Position numbers and translations under genes: made by a program. Under the pieces are notes generated by a model. It was not told the origin of the DNA and did not search any database. It saw only the letters and a program-made list of their open reading frames with translations. From an uncultured Corynebacterium sp. (lineage in GTDB: Bacteria > Actinomycetota > Actinomycetes > Mycobacteriales > Mycobacteriaceae): a DNA stretch of 28,344 nucleotides. Location of the stretch: contig NZ_CAMIFY010000037.1 of the NCBI RefSeq assembly GCF_946222985.1, positions 1 through 28,344 on the forward strand, written 5' to 3'. Positions 16,668 through 25,528 of the stretch are shown one piece after another (position 1 is the first letter of the stretch; each line of letters opens with the position of its first letter).

Positions 16668-17174
16668 ATGACCAACCCGTACGACAACCCCTTCGGCGAC
16701 CAGGGCGGCGACGACCCGTTCTCCCGCCCGGGCCAACAGGGCCAGAACGGCCGGCAGGGCCAGCCCGGTTACGGCCAGAGCTCCGCTTACGGCCAGCCTC
16801 AGCCCCAGTCCTACGGTCAGGACCCGAGCTACGGCCAGCCCCAGAACTACGGGCAGATGCAGGCCTACGGCGGCGGGCAGCCGATGCAGGCCTACGGCGC
16901 CAACGGTTTGCCGCGCGCCCCGAAGTCGAAGATCGCCGCGGCGCTGCTGGCGTTCTTCCTCGGTGGCCTGGGCGTCCACAACTTCTACCTGGGCAACATC
17001 AGCCGCGGAGTCACGCAGCTGGTCCTCACCCTGATCGGCTGGGCGACGGCCATCCTGCTCATCGGCTTCGTGTTCCTCGCCGCGGTGGGCCTGTGGGCGT
17101 TCATCGAGTTCATCATGCTGCTCGTCGGGGCGTCGCCCTACGATCGCGACTCGGAGGGCTACCCGCTGCAGTAG
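16668..17174 (+). CDS. TM2-domain membrane protein with Gln/Gly/Tyr-rich N-terminus
   Basis: A 168-residue protein. Residues 1 to ~85 are hydrophilic and low-complexity, with repeated YGQ/GQP units, and are probably disordered. A TM2 domain follows: two membrane helices separated by a short loop, with the signature GGLGVHNFYLGN at the first helix and a final LLVGASPYDRDSEGYPL. TM2 proteins are widespread and their role in bacteria is poorly known. Start choice: two in-frame ATGs lie six bases apart (16662 and 16668). AGGAG at 16655-16659 is eight bases from the second but only two from the first, so the second is used. A TAGGCT -10 candidate lies at 16625-16630. A shared hairpin terminator follows. 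A link to the mycolate genes is only positional. Confidence 0.85.
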   Translation: MTNPYDNPFGDQGGDDPFSRPGQQGQNGRQGQPGYGQSSAYGQPQPQSYGQDPSYGQPQNYGQMQAYGGGQPMQAYGANGLPRAPKSKIAAALLAFFLGGLGVHNFYLGNISRGVTQLVLTLIGWATAILLIGFVFLAAVGLWAFIEFIMLLVGASPYDRDSEGYPLQ

Positions 17175-17228
17175 CGCGCACACCTCGCACTCCGCCGACG
17201 ACTCGTGCGGGCGGGGGATGAGAAGCGA

Positions 17229-17287
17229 AAGGCGGGGCCAGTGCGTCGCAAGGCAATGAAGCCCTGCGACGCCTCCGGCCCCGCCTT
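17229..17287. terminator. Bidirectional hairpin terminator between convergent genes
   Basis: The outer stem GGCGGGGCC (17231-17239) pairs with GGCCCCGCC (17277-17285), bordered by AA and TT. An inner stem GCGTCGCA (17243-17250) pairs with TGCGACGC (17265-17272). It lies between the TM2 gene and the convergent POT transporter gene, so it can stop transcription from both sides. Confidence 0.82.
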
Positions 17288-17307
17288 CTCGTGCGGCGCG
17301 ACGGCGC

Positions 17308-18909
<1,602 letters not shown>

Positions 18910-18916
18910 GCGCCCG

Positions 18917-18946
18917 ATTATTCGCCGATGCACCGCGAATGAAAAA
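18917..18946 (-). promoter_or_regulatory. Probable leaderless promoter of the POT transporter
   Basis: On the minus strand AATAAT (18917-18922) resembles the -10 consensus, with TTTTCA at 18940-18945 as a weak -35 (17-base spacer). Seven bases separate the -10 from the ATG, so transcription would begin at or next to the start codon. The absence of a Shine-Dalgarno sequence supports this. No transcript data. Confidence 0.5.
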
Positions 18947-18992
18947 CCGGATCCGTGACACCGGGCGGCTCAGGGCCGAACTGAGGTGAACG

Positions 18993-19427
18993 TCACTTCC
19001 TGGCGGAATGCGCGCGGAGGGCGTCGTACTTGTCCTTGAGCACCATCTTCGCCAGCAGGCGCACGCCGAGCAGCAGGACGGCCGACATCACGGTGGCGAC
19101 GATGATGAACGACCAGTGCGGGACCTCGCCGTTGCGCAGGGCCCAGATCAGCAGGCCGGTGACGGCGGTGGCGAGCCAGATGATCAGGCCACCGGGTGCG
19201 ACGGGCAGCGGGTGCTTCTTCGCCGCGGCGCAGATGCCGTGGCCGATCAGCCCGCCGAGCAGGAACGGCCACAGCGTGTCGAGCACGTTGGTCAGCGTGA
19301 ACGGATCCGACTCCGTGTTATGCGCCATGCGCGCGAGGACGGCGAAGGCGAAGATCGCGAAGAAGTCCATGACGATCGTGCGGGTGACGGACACTGTTGC
19401 TCCCGTGGTTCGGTTCGGACCGGGCAT
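18993..19427 (-). CDS. Small integral membrane protein, DUF3054-like
   Basis: A 144-residue protein with four predicted membrane helices (FFAIFAFAVLARMA; LWPFLLGGLIGHGI; GLIIWLATAVTGLLIWALR; WSFIIVATVMSAVLLLGVRLL) and a basic C-terminal tail. The opening D-F-F-A-I-F-A-F-A-x2-A-R-x2-H pattern fits the DUF3054 family of unknown function. The ATG at 19427 is four bases after the preceding gene's stop and has GGAG at good spacing. A GTG at 19394 with GGGAG upstream would remove 11 unconserved residues and is a serious alternative. It is last in the trmB-mmpL3 operon. No function can be assigned; its place suggests an envelope role. Confidence 0.75.
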   Translation of the reverse strand: MPGPNRTTGATVSVTRTIVMDFFAIFAFAVLARMAHNTESDPFTLTNVLDTLWPFLLGGLIGHGICAAAKKHPLPVAPGGLIIWLATAVTGLLIWALRNGEVPHWSFIIVATVMSAVLLLGVRLLAKMVLKDKYDALRAHSARK

Positions 19428-19430
19428 CGG

Positions 19431-20534
19431 TTACTCCGGTCGGCGGTTCCCATTATCCGCGTCGGCGGCCGCGGCGGGGACCCCGGCCCCCGTGCCCTCG
19501 GCGGCGACGTCCTTGCGGCGGTCGCCGCCGTAGCCGACGAGGTAGACGATCCAGCCGACGACGGCCGGCAGGATGAACGAGACCAGGCGGTAGATCAGCA
19601 CGGTGGCCACGGCGTCGGTGCCGACCATGCCGGAGGCGATGAGGGTGCCGGTGAGCACCGCTTCGACGGGGCCGACGCCGCCGGGGGTCGCCTGGATGAA
19701 TCCGGCGACCTTGCTGACGACGAACGCCATGAGCACGGTGTTGACGGTGACGTCGTCGGCTCCGACGGCGCGCATCGCGGCGTAGAGGCACACGACGTCG
19801 GTGACCCAGTTGATGAACGACCACCCGAACACGATGATCATCCGCAGCGGGCTGAGGCGGACGCTGGTGAGCTGTCGGATGGTGTCCCGCAGCTTCTCGG
19901 CGCCTTCGTCGGCGGGCTTGCGGCGGACGGCGTTGATCGCCTTGAGGGCCTGCTTTGCGACGGACTCGATCACCGCGGTGTTCCGTGAAAACCACCACAG
20001 CAGCGCGGTCAGCGCGAGCACGGCGAGGCCGGCGGCGACGAGGCGACCGGGCGCGGCCCCTCCAATGAAGAACAGGGCGCCGAGGGCCAGTGCGACCAGC
20101 CCAAGGAAGCTCAGCGCGCCGGACAGCAGAATGAACCAGCTGACGACGACCGGCGACGCGCCCCACTTCAGTTGCCGGCGCACCTGCAGCGCCGTGGAGA
20201 AGGCCACGCCGCCGGGCACCGACACCGACCATGCGTTGGCCGCGAGCACCAGGGAGTTGGTGGCGCGGCGGGTCACCGGCACGTGCGCGGAGCGCAGCAG
20301 CAGGCGCATGACCTCGGCCATGGCGTACAACGACACCGCGACCATCGCGGCGGCGAACGCCACCCAGCCGAACTCGGCGTGGAGGAACGTGCGCCAACCG
20401 TCGACGACGCTGTCCCAGTTCTGGAACGCGAACCACGCCGCGACGCCGAGGATCACGAGGGTGATGGCCCACCGGATCCACGTTGCGGAGGCGGCCGAGG
20501 CCACCGTCCGGATGGCGTCGCGCGCGCGGGTCAT
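19431..20534 (-). CDS. UPF0104/flippase-like polytopic membrane protein (Rv0204c-type)
   Basis: A 367-residue membrane protein of the lysylphosphatidylglycerol synthase TM region family (UPF0104), with about eight hydrophobic helices. Visible family landmarks are NAWSVSVPGGVAFSTALQVRR and, near the C-terminus, VSKVAGFIQATPGGVGPVEAVL, the paired Pro-Gly-Gly motifs of this group. Relatives are thought to move or present lipids across the membrane; a specific substrate is unknown. The ATG overlaps the mmpL3 stop as ATGA, so the two are probably co-translated. From memory, Rv0204c near mmpL3 in M. tuberculosis belongs to the same neighbourhood. The C-terminus is an Ala/Asp/Gly-rich tail. A role helping trehalose monomycolate traffic is an inference from the operon. 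Confidence 0.85.
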   Translation of the reverse strand: MTRARDAIRTVASAASATWIRWAITLVILGVAAWFAFQNWDSVVDGWRTFLHAEFGWVAFAAAMVAVSLYAMAEVMRLLLRSAHVPVTRRATNSLVLAANAWSVSVPGGVAFSTALQVRRQLKWGASPVVVSWFILLSGALSFLGLVALALGALFFIGGAAPGRLVAAGLAVLALTALLWWFSRNTAVIESVAKQALKAINAVRRKPADEGAEKLRDTIRQLTSVRLSPLRMIIVFGWSFINWVTDVVCLYAAMRAVGADDVTVNTVLMAFVVSKVAGFIQATPGGVGPVEAVLTGTLIASGMVGTDAVATVLIYRLVSFILPAVVGWIVYLVGYGGDRRKDVAAEGTGAGVPAAAADADNGNRRPE

Positions 20535-23296
20535 CGGGTATCGCCCGGCCCGGTGTCGCGTTCGTCGGAGTCGGAGTGCGGGCCCGAGTCGCCGGCCGAT
20601 CCTGATTCGTCGGCCGAGCCGGGGCCGAGCTGCTCGCGACGCTCCCACTCCAGGCGGAGCATGATGTCGCGGACGGTCAGGCGGCCCGGGGGCACGACGA
20701 CCGGTTCGTCGTCGGGGACGTCGGTGCCGTCGGAATCGGGGTAGTCGCCCGGGTAGTCGCCGTCCAGCGTCGGGTCGATGCCGCTGTCGACGTCGTCGTC
20801 GAAGCGCCCGAAGGACGCCGCCGGGCCGTCGTCGATGAGCTCCGCCTCGTAGATCGGGTCGCCGAGTTCGGTGCGATCGCGCACGGCGGGGACCTGTTCG
20901 GTGTGGTCGTGCCCGGAGTAATCCTGGTCGGGGTAGCCGGACTCGGGGTAATCGTGCCCGGCGTACTCGTGATCCGAGTAGCCGGATTCCGAGTAGTCGG
21001 CCCCGGAGTGATCGGCGTCGGCGAAATCGCGGTCGGCGGCCGGATCCGCGGAGGCGGAGGGACCGTCGTAAAGCGAATCGTCCGTGCGCGAGCCCCCGAC
21101 GGCCGCGGCCGTGGCCGTGGCGGCACCGGCACCGACGCCGGCGCCGGCCATCGCGGGCTGACCCACCGGCGACTGCGGCGCGGAACCGTGGCCGAGCTTG
21201 GCGGACGCGCGCTTGACCCAGCGCGGCGCCCACCACGAATCATCGCCGAGCAGCTTCATCACCGCGGGCACCAGCAGCATGCGGATGACCGTCGCGTCGA
21301 TGAACAGGGCGGCGATCATGCCGAAGGCGATGTACTTCATCATCACGATGTCGGAGAACCCGAACGCGCCGGCGACGACGATCATGATCAGCGCCGCCGC
21401 CGTGATGATCCCGCCGGTGTTGGCCGTGCCGAACTGGATCGCATGTGGAGTCGCGGCGCCGTTGTCGCGGTCCTCCACCATCCGGGAGACCAGGAACACC
21501 TCGTAGTCCGTCGACAAGCCGTAGATGATCGCGATGATCAGCACCAGCACGGGGCTCATCAGCGGCCCCGGCGTGAAGCCGAACAGGCCCGCGCCGACGC
21601 CGTCGACGAACATCGCCGTGAGGATGCCCAACGTCGCGCCGAGGCCCAGCGTGGTCATGATGACCGCCTTCGCCGGCAGGATGATCGAGCCGAACACCAG
21701 CGCCATCAGGATGAACGTCGCCACGACCATGTACAGCAGCATCCACGGCAGCTTGTCGAACAACGCCTCGATGGACTCCACCTCCATCGTCGGGGTGCCG
21801 CCGATGAGGACGTTGGCCCCCTCCGGGACGTCGATGGCGCGCAACGCCTCGACGACGTCGGTGTTGTCCTCCCGATCGGCGATGCCGGCCGACAGCACCG
21901 TCACGCCGTCGCGGGTGGGCTGGGTGATGCGGAACCGGTCGGTCAGGCCGTCGACCTGGTTGGCCTGCTGGAAGATCTCGCCGACGGCGCGCGGGTTGCC
22001 GCCGTCCTCGATGACCAGCTTCACCGGGTCGGTGCGCATGGTGGGGAACTCTTCGTCGAAGCGCTCCTGGGCGGTGCGGGTGTCGTTGGCCGGCGGCAGG
22101 TAGGTCTCGTTGATGCCGCCGAACTTGATGCCGACCAGCGGCAGCGTCAGCGCGATGAGGCCGAGGCAGATGGTCACCGTGACCAACTTCGCGTGCTTCA
22201 TCGCCCAGGCGGGCACGCGGCCCCACCAGGAGTCCATCGCCTGCTGGCGGGTGCGGCCCGCGCGGCGGATGCTCCACTTGTCGATGTTCTTGCCCAGCAG
22301 CCCGAACAGCGCCGGCAGCACCGTCAGCGACAGCAGCGCCGCCAGCGCCACCGCCGAAATCGCGCCGTAGGCCACCGATTTCAGGAACGCCTGCGGGAAC
22401 AGCAGCAGCCCGGACAGCGCCACGGCGACCATCGCCGCGGAGAACACCACCGTCTTGCCGGCCGTCGCGGTGGTGTTCGCGACGGCCTTGGGCACGGGCA
22501 CCCCCTCGGCCATCTCCTCCCGGAACCGGGAGACCATGAACAGGCCGTAGTCGATGGCCAGGCCCAAACCGAGAAGCGTGACGACGGACTGGGCGAAGGC
22601 GTTGACCTGCGTCACCGACGCCAACATCGACAGGATGCCCAGGGACCCGGCGATCGACAGGATGCCGACGATCAGCGGCATCGACGCCGACACCACGCCG
22701 CCGAAGACGATGAGGAGCAGCAGCGCCACGATGGGCAGGCCGATGAGCTCGGCGCGCTGGATGTCGTCGGCCATCCCCGAATCCAGGGCCCCGGCCACGG
22801 GAGTCGCGCCGGCGATCTCCATGTCCACGCCCTCGATGGGGATCTCGTCCTCGATGGCGCGGTAGTTCTTCAGCACGTCGTTGCCCGTGCCCGCCAAGCC
22901 GACCGCGACGAACGCGGTCTGCTTGTCGTCGGTGACCATCACGTCCTGGTTGTTGGCGAAGTAGCTGGTGACGTGCTCGACGTGCTCGGGGTTGTCCGCG
23001 GCCAGGCGCGCGAAATGGTCGTTGACGCGCTGGGTGAGCTCGGGATCGTCGACGGTGGCGCCCTCCGGGGCGTCGATCATGACGATGACGTCGCCGGAGT
23101 TGTCGCGCCCGAAGGTCTCCTCCTCCAGCACGGCCGCGGCCGTCGAATCGGAGCCCGGGTCGTCCCAGCCCTCCTGATCGAGCCGGTCGCCCAGCTTCGT
23201 GCCGGAGAAGACGAACAGCGCCAGCAGCGCCGCGACGATGATCAACGGCGTCAGCACGCGGTGGCGGTAGGCGAAGACGCCCCATCGATGGAACAT
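20531..23296 (-). CDS. mmpL3: MmpL3-type RND exporter of trehalose monomycolate (CmpL1-like)
   Basis: A 921-residue RND transporter that flips trehalose monomycolate across the inner membrane, powered by protons. Layout: TM1 near residues 13-32, a periplasmic domain, TM2-6, a second periplasmic loop, TM7-12. The two proton-relay Asp-Tyr pairs of MmpL3 are present: Asp249-Tyr250 in LAIDYGLF (TM4) and Asp597-Tyr598 in LSTDYEVF (TM10). After TM12 there is a ~200-residue cytoplasmic tail that is acidic and disordered, with a 15-residue Tyr-rich tandem repeat at 767-796, and a final conserved-looking helix GRLTVRDIMLRLEWERRE. The ATG is six bases after the NYN gene stop, with AAGGAG inside the end of that gene. 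Orthologs are the target of several antitubercular inhibitors. C. glutamicum CmpL1 lies in the same neighbourhood. Confidence 0.95.
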   Translation of the reverse strand: MFHRWGVFAYRHRVLTPLIIVAALLALFVFSGTKLGDRLDQEGWDDPGSDSTAAAVLEEETFGRDNSGDVIVMIDAPEGATVDDPELTQRVNDHFARLAADNPEHVEHVTSYFANNQDVMVTDDKQTAFVAVGLAGTGNDVLKNYRAIEDEIPIEGVDMEIAGATPVAGALDSGMADDIQRAELIGLPIVALLLLIVFGGVVSASMPLIVGILSIAGSLGILSMLASVTQVNAFAQSVVTLLGLGLAIDYGLFMVSRFREEMAEGVPVPKAVANTTATAGKTVVFSAAMVAVALSGLLLFPQAFLKSVAYGAISAVALAALLSLTVLPALFGLLGKNIDKWSIRRAGRTRQQAMDSWWGRVPAWAMKHAKLVTVTICLGLIALTLPLVGIKFGGINETYLPPANDTRTAQERFDEEFPTMRTDPVKLVIEDGGNPRAVGEIFQQANQVDGLTDRFRITQPTRDGVTVLSAGIADREDNTDVVEALRAIDVPEGANVLIGGTPTMEVESIEALFDKLPWMLLYMVVATFILMALVFGSIILPAKAVIMTTLGLGATLGILTAMFVDGVGAGLFGFTPGPLMSPVLVLIIAIIYGLSTDYEVFLVSRMVEDRDNGAATPHAIQFGTANTGGIITAAALIMIVVAGAFGFSDIVMMKYIAFGMIAALFIDATVIRMLLVPAVMKLLGDDSWWAPRWVKRASAKLGHGSAPQSPVGQPAMAGAGVGAGAATATAAAVGGSRTDDSLYDGPSASADPAADRDFADADHSGADYSESGYSDHEYAGHDYPESGYPDQDYSGHDHTEQVPAVRDRTELGDPIYEAELIDDGPAASFGRFDDDVDSGIDPTLDGDYPGDYPDSDGTDVPDDEPVVVPPGRLTVRDIMLRLEWERREQLGPGSADESGSAGDSGPHSDSDERDTGPGDTR

Positions 23297-23302
23297 GTCG
23301 GG

Positions 23303-23959
23303 TCAGCGCTCCTTGAGAAGGGACATGAGGGAACGGAACGGCTGCAGCCAGGCGCCCTCGTCCGGCAGGGACTCCAGGTCGATGCGCGGCAACGGCTCGC
23401 GGAACACGCCCGGGATGTCCTCGAGATCGACGAACTCGATGATGTCGGAATTGACCGCCCAGGCCGCGTGCTCGCGGAAACCGATCACGGTCGACGGCAC
23501 GCCCGACTTCTCCAGCTCGTCGAGAAGCTCCTGGAAGTTCTGCCCGTCGGCGGAGGCGACGACGACGCCCTCGAGGATGCCCTCCTCGCGGCGGCGCCGG
23601 ATGTGCGCCAGCATGTCCGGATCGACGTCGGAGTCCTCGCCGACCTTCGGCTTGGCGAACACCGCGAAACCGACGTTGCGCAGCGCCTCCACCCACGGGC
23701 GGACGATCTCCGCGCTGCCCGGGGCGATGTTCGTGAACACCGTGGCCTCCGGCTCGATGTGGGTGCCGATGTCCTCGGCCAGATCCATCGTGCGCTCGAC
23801 CAGCCACCGGCCGACCGCGTCGAAACGCGGGCGATGCGCGGCGGTGGGGCGGGAACCGAGGATGGCGCCCAGGCCCATGTCGATGTTCGGCGCGTCCCAG
23901 ACCAGCAGCATCGTCGGGGTGGTCTCGGGGGATTCGCTGTAGTGGTGGGTGCCGCTCAT
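23303..23959 (-). CDS. NYN-domain protein (Rv0207c-type) in the mmpL3 operon
   Basis: A 218-residue predicted cytoplasmic protein with a NYN/PIN-like fold, a group that includes ribonucleases. Conserved acidic residues fit the family: Asp22 and Asn25/Asp27 in LVWDAPNIDMGLG, Asp111/Asp113/Asp115, and Asp138 in VVVASADGQNF. The sequence then runs through GVPSTVIGFREHA and SDIIEFVDLEDI to the C-terminus. The ATG overlaps the trmB stop (ATGA) and mmpL3 follows six bases after its stop, so the three are tightly coupled. The same trio (Rv0208c, Rv0207c, Rv0206c) occurs in M. tuberculosis, as I recall. Whether it cuts RNA is unknown; the acidic set looks largely intact but not verified by alignment. 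Confidence 0.85.
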   Translation of the reverse strand: MSGTHHYSESPETTPTMLLVWDAPNIDMGLGAILGSRPTAAHRPRFDAVGRWLVERTMDLAEDIGTHIEPEATVFTNIAPGSAEIVRPWVEALRNVGFAVFAKPKVGEDSDVDPDMLAHIRRRREEGILEGVVVASADGQNFQELLDELEKSGVPSTVIGFREHAAWAVNSDIIEFVDLEDIPGVFREPLPRIDLESLPDEGAWLQPFRSLMSLLKER

Positions 23960-24792
23960 CGGGCGTCCTCTCCGTTCGCGGCCGCCTCGGAACCGGCGTC
24001 GGCGCGCTTGCGCCACACGAACTCGTTGATCTCGTGCTCCAGGTTCAGGCCGCGGTTCTCGAACTTCGTCGTCGGCCGACCGAGCAGCATCGGCGACTCG
24101 GGCCACGGCCAGGCGATCGGCTCCAGCGCCGGCTCGGCGTCGCGCAGCTCCTCGATCCACTCGGCGTAGCCGGCGTGGTCGGTGGCGGCGTGGAAGACGC
24201 CGCCGGGCTTGAGGCGCGAAGCGATCAGCCGCAGCGTGCCGGTCTGCAGGATGCGGCGCTTGTGGTGGCGGGCCTTCGGCCACGGGTCCGGGAAGAACAG
24301 GCGCACGCCGTCGAGGGACTCCGGCGCGATCATGCGCTGCAGCACCTCCACGCCGTCGCCGCGGACCATGCGGATGTTGTCGACGCCCTCGCGGGTCATC
24401 GCCGACAGCAGCTTCGCCAGGCCGGGCTTGTACAACTCGACGGCGATGATGTTGTGGTCCGGTTCCTTCGGCGCCATCGCCACCGTCGAAGTGCCCGTGC
24501 CACAGCCGATTTCGACGATGGTCGGGCCGGTGCGGCCGAACCACTCCTCGACGTCGATCCGGTCGTCGGAAAGCACCGTGCCGACCCGGTCCCAGTGCTC
24601 GTCCCAGATGGCCGACTGGCCGGGGGTCAGGGTGCCGCGGCGGAAGCTCACGCCGCCGATGCGCGGGTACTCGAGACCGTCGTCGAACTCGGTCTGCATC
24701 GGGCGGCCGTAGGGCAACGCGCCCTTGCCGAAATCGGGGACGCGATTCGAGTCGCCGGCGGCGTTCGTATCAGGGGTATCAGAATTAGTCAT
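23956..24792 (-). CDS. trmB: tRNA (guanine-N7-)-methyltransferase TrmB
   Basis: A 278-residue class I SAM-dependent methyltransferase that makes m7G46 in the variable loop of tRNAs. Visible motifs: the SAM-binding loop VEIGCGTGTS, the acidic AVELYKPGL, the TrmB signature FFPDPWPKARHHKRR, and the substrate region ATDHAGYAEWI followed by TKFENRGL. The N-terminal ~20 residues (MTNSDTPDTNAAGDSN) are disordered. Start: an ATG three codons upstream (24801) overlaps the apparent -10 hexamer, so the ATG at 24792 is preferred, giving a probable leaderless message. Its stop overlaps the NYN gene. The C-terminal ~20 residues are Ala/Glu/Arg-rich. It heads the mmpL3 operon. Confidence 0.93.
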   Translation of the reverse strand: MTNSDTPDTNAAGDSNRVPDFGKGALPYGRPMQTEFDDGLEYPRIGGVSFRRGTLTPGQSAIWDEHWDRVGTVLSDDRIDVEEWFGRTGPTIVEIGCGTGTSTVAMAPKEPDHNIIAVELYKPGLAKLLSAMTREGVDNIRMVRGDGVEVLQRMIAPESLDGVRLFFPDPWPKARHHKRRILQTGTLRLIASRLKPGGVFHAATDHAGYAEWIEELRDAEPALEPIAWPWPESPMLLGRPTTKFENRGLNLEHEINEFVWRKRADAGSEAAANGEDAR

Positions 24793-24799
24793 CGCCCCC

Positions 24800-24839
24800 A
24801 TTGTTCACGACGGACGGGGGAGGTCAATAATTCCGTCCG
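24800..24839 (-). promoter_or_regulatory. Probable leaderless promoter of the trmB-mmpL3 operon with inverted repeat
   Basis: On the minus strand TTGACC (24822-24827) is a good -35 and AACAAT (24800-24805) a fair -10, with a 16-base spacer; seven bases then separate it from the ATG at 24792. A perfect 7-bp inverted repeat, CGGACGG (24811-24817) and CCGTCCG (24833-24839), brackets the -35 and is a candidate operator. Confidence 0.55.
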
Positions 24840-24994
24840 CCCCGCGTCCCGGGCGGCGCGCCGGGCGGGGTGGGGACGGGTCTCGGCGGGCCCGCCCCTC
24901 GGTCCTGTTGCCGGGCCCCGGGGGCCGTGGTCCAATGGGCGCGATCGCCGGTCCGGGGGCCGGGTGGACTGAGGGGGATTCGGGGGAATCTGCG

Positions 24995-25528
24995 ATGCGT
25001 CAGGCGACCGTGCGCCGGGACCCGCTGTGGGAGTCCGCCATCGACTGGATGGCCGGCGCCGGCGTCGGCGAGGCGGCGGGCGTGGAGATGGCGGAGCTGC
25101 TCGAGGCCCTGGCCGGCCCGCCGACCATCGCGGTCCGTGGCGCCACCGGCGTCGGGGCCGGGGCGGTCGCCGTGGCGTTGGCCGGGCACGCGGGGTGCGC
25201 CAGATGGCGCGTGATCGCCGACGAGGGCCCTGCGCCGCGCGTCGATGCCGATGCGGTGGTGCGGGTCGCCAGGGGGACGGGGGACGTCGTAAAGCATGGG
25301 GAGGTCTCCGCCCATCCCCGCATCGCGGGTGCCCGAGACTCGCGTGACGACGCCGACGGGCCCGCGCACGGCCCGGCCCTCGACCGGATCGCCGCGGAAA
25401 TCGGGGAACTCGTCGACGATGAGGCACTGGCGCGGACGCGGGCGCGTCGATTGCGGCGCGGGGTGGCGGCCATCGCGGCGGCGCATCCGCTGGTCCGCGA
25501 CGAACTCGAGGACCTGCTGTGGCCGTGA
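24995..25528 (+). CDS. Uncharacterised protein with degenerate P-loop-like motif
   Basis: A 177-residue protein I cannot assign firmly. It begins with an amphipathic N-terminal helix, then TIAVRGATGVGAGAVAVAL (about residues 44-62), which has the beta-strand/glycine-loop/helix pattern of a Walker A motif but lacks the Lys and Ser/Thr (Ala55 and Gly56 stand there). The C-terminal ~45 residues are helical and charged (LDRIAAEIGELVDDEALARTRARRLRR, then VRDELEDLL). The ATG at 24995 follows GGGGGA; the frame is open upstream but reads through the trmB promoter. The stop overlaps the next gene by 10 bases. Codon usage matches the neighbours. With the next gene it may form a split dynamin/GTPase-like protein; this is inference. 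Confidence 0.65.
   Translation: MRQATVRRDPLWESAIDWMAGAGVGEAAGVEMAELLEALAGPPTIAVRGATGVGAGAVAVALAGHAGCARWRVIADEGPAPRVDADAVVRVARGTGDVVKHGEVSAHPRIAGARDSRDDADGPAHGPALDRIAAEIGELVDDEALARTRARRLRRGVAAIAAAHPLVRDELEDLLWP

Noticed and set aside
18964..18992. Possible terminator after the DUF3054-like gene
   Set aside because: Only a 5-bp stem (CTCAG/CTGAG) without a T-run; too weak to call.
20903..24169. Plus-strand open frame of over 1000 codons opposite mmpL3, the NYN gene and trmB
   Set aside because: It crosses three real genes with overlapping ATGA junctions and well-known motifs; the frame is a compositional shadow.
24793..24801. Upstream ATG for trmB at 24801
   Set aside because: It overlaps the likely -10 hexamer and lacks a ribosome site; the next in-frame ATG fits a leaderless start.
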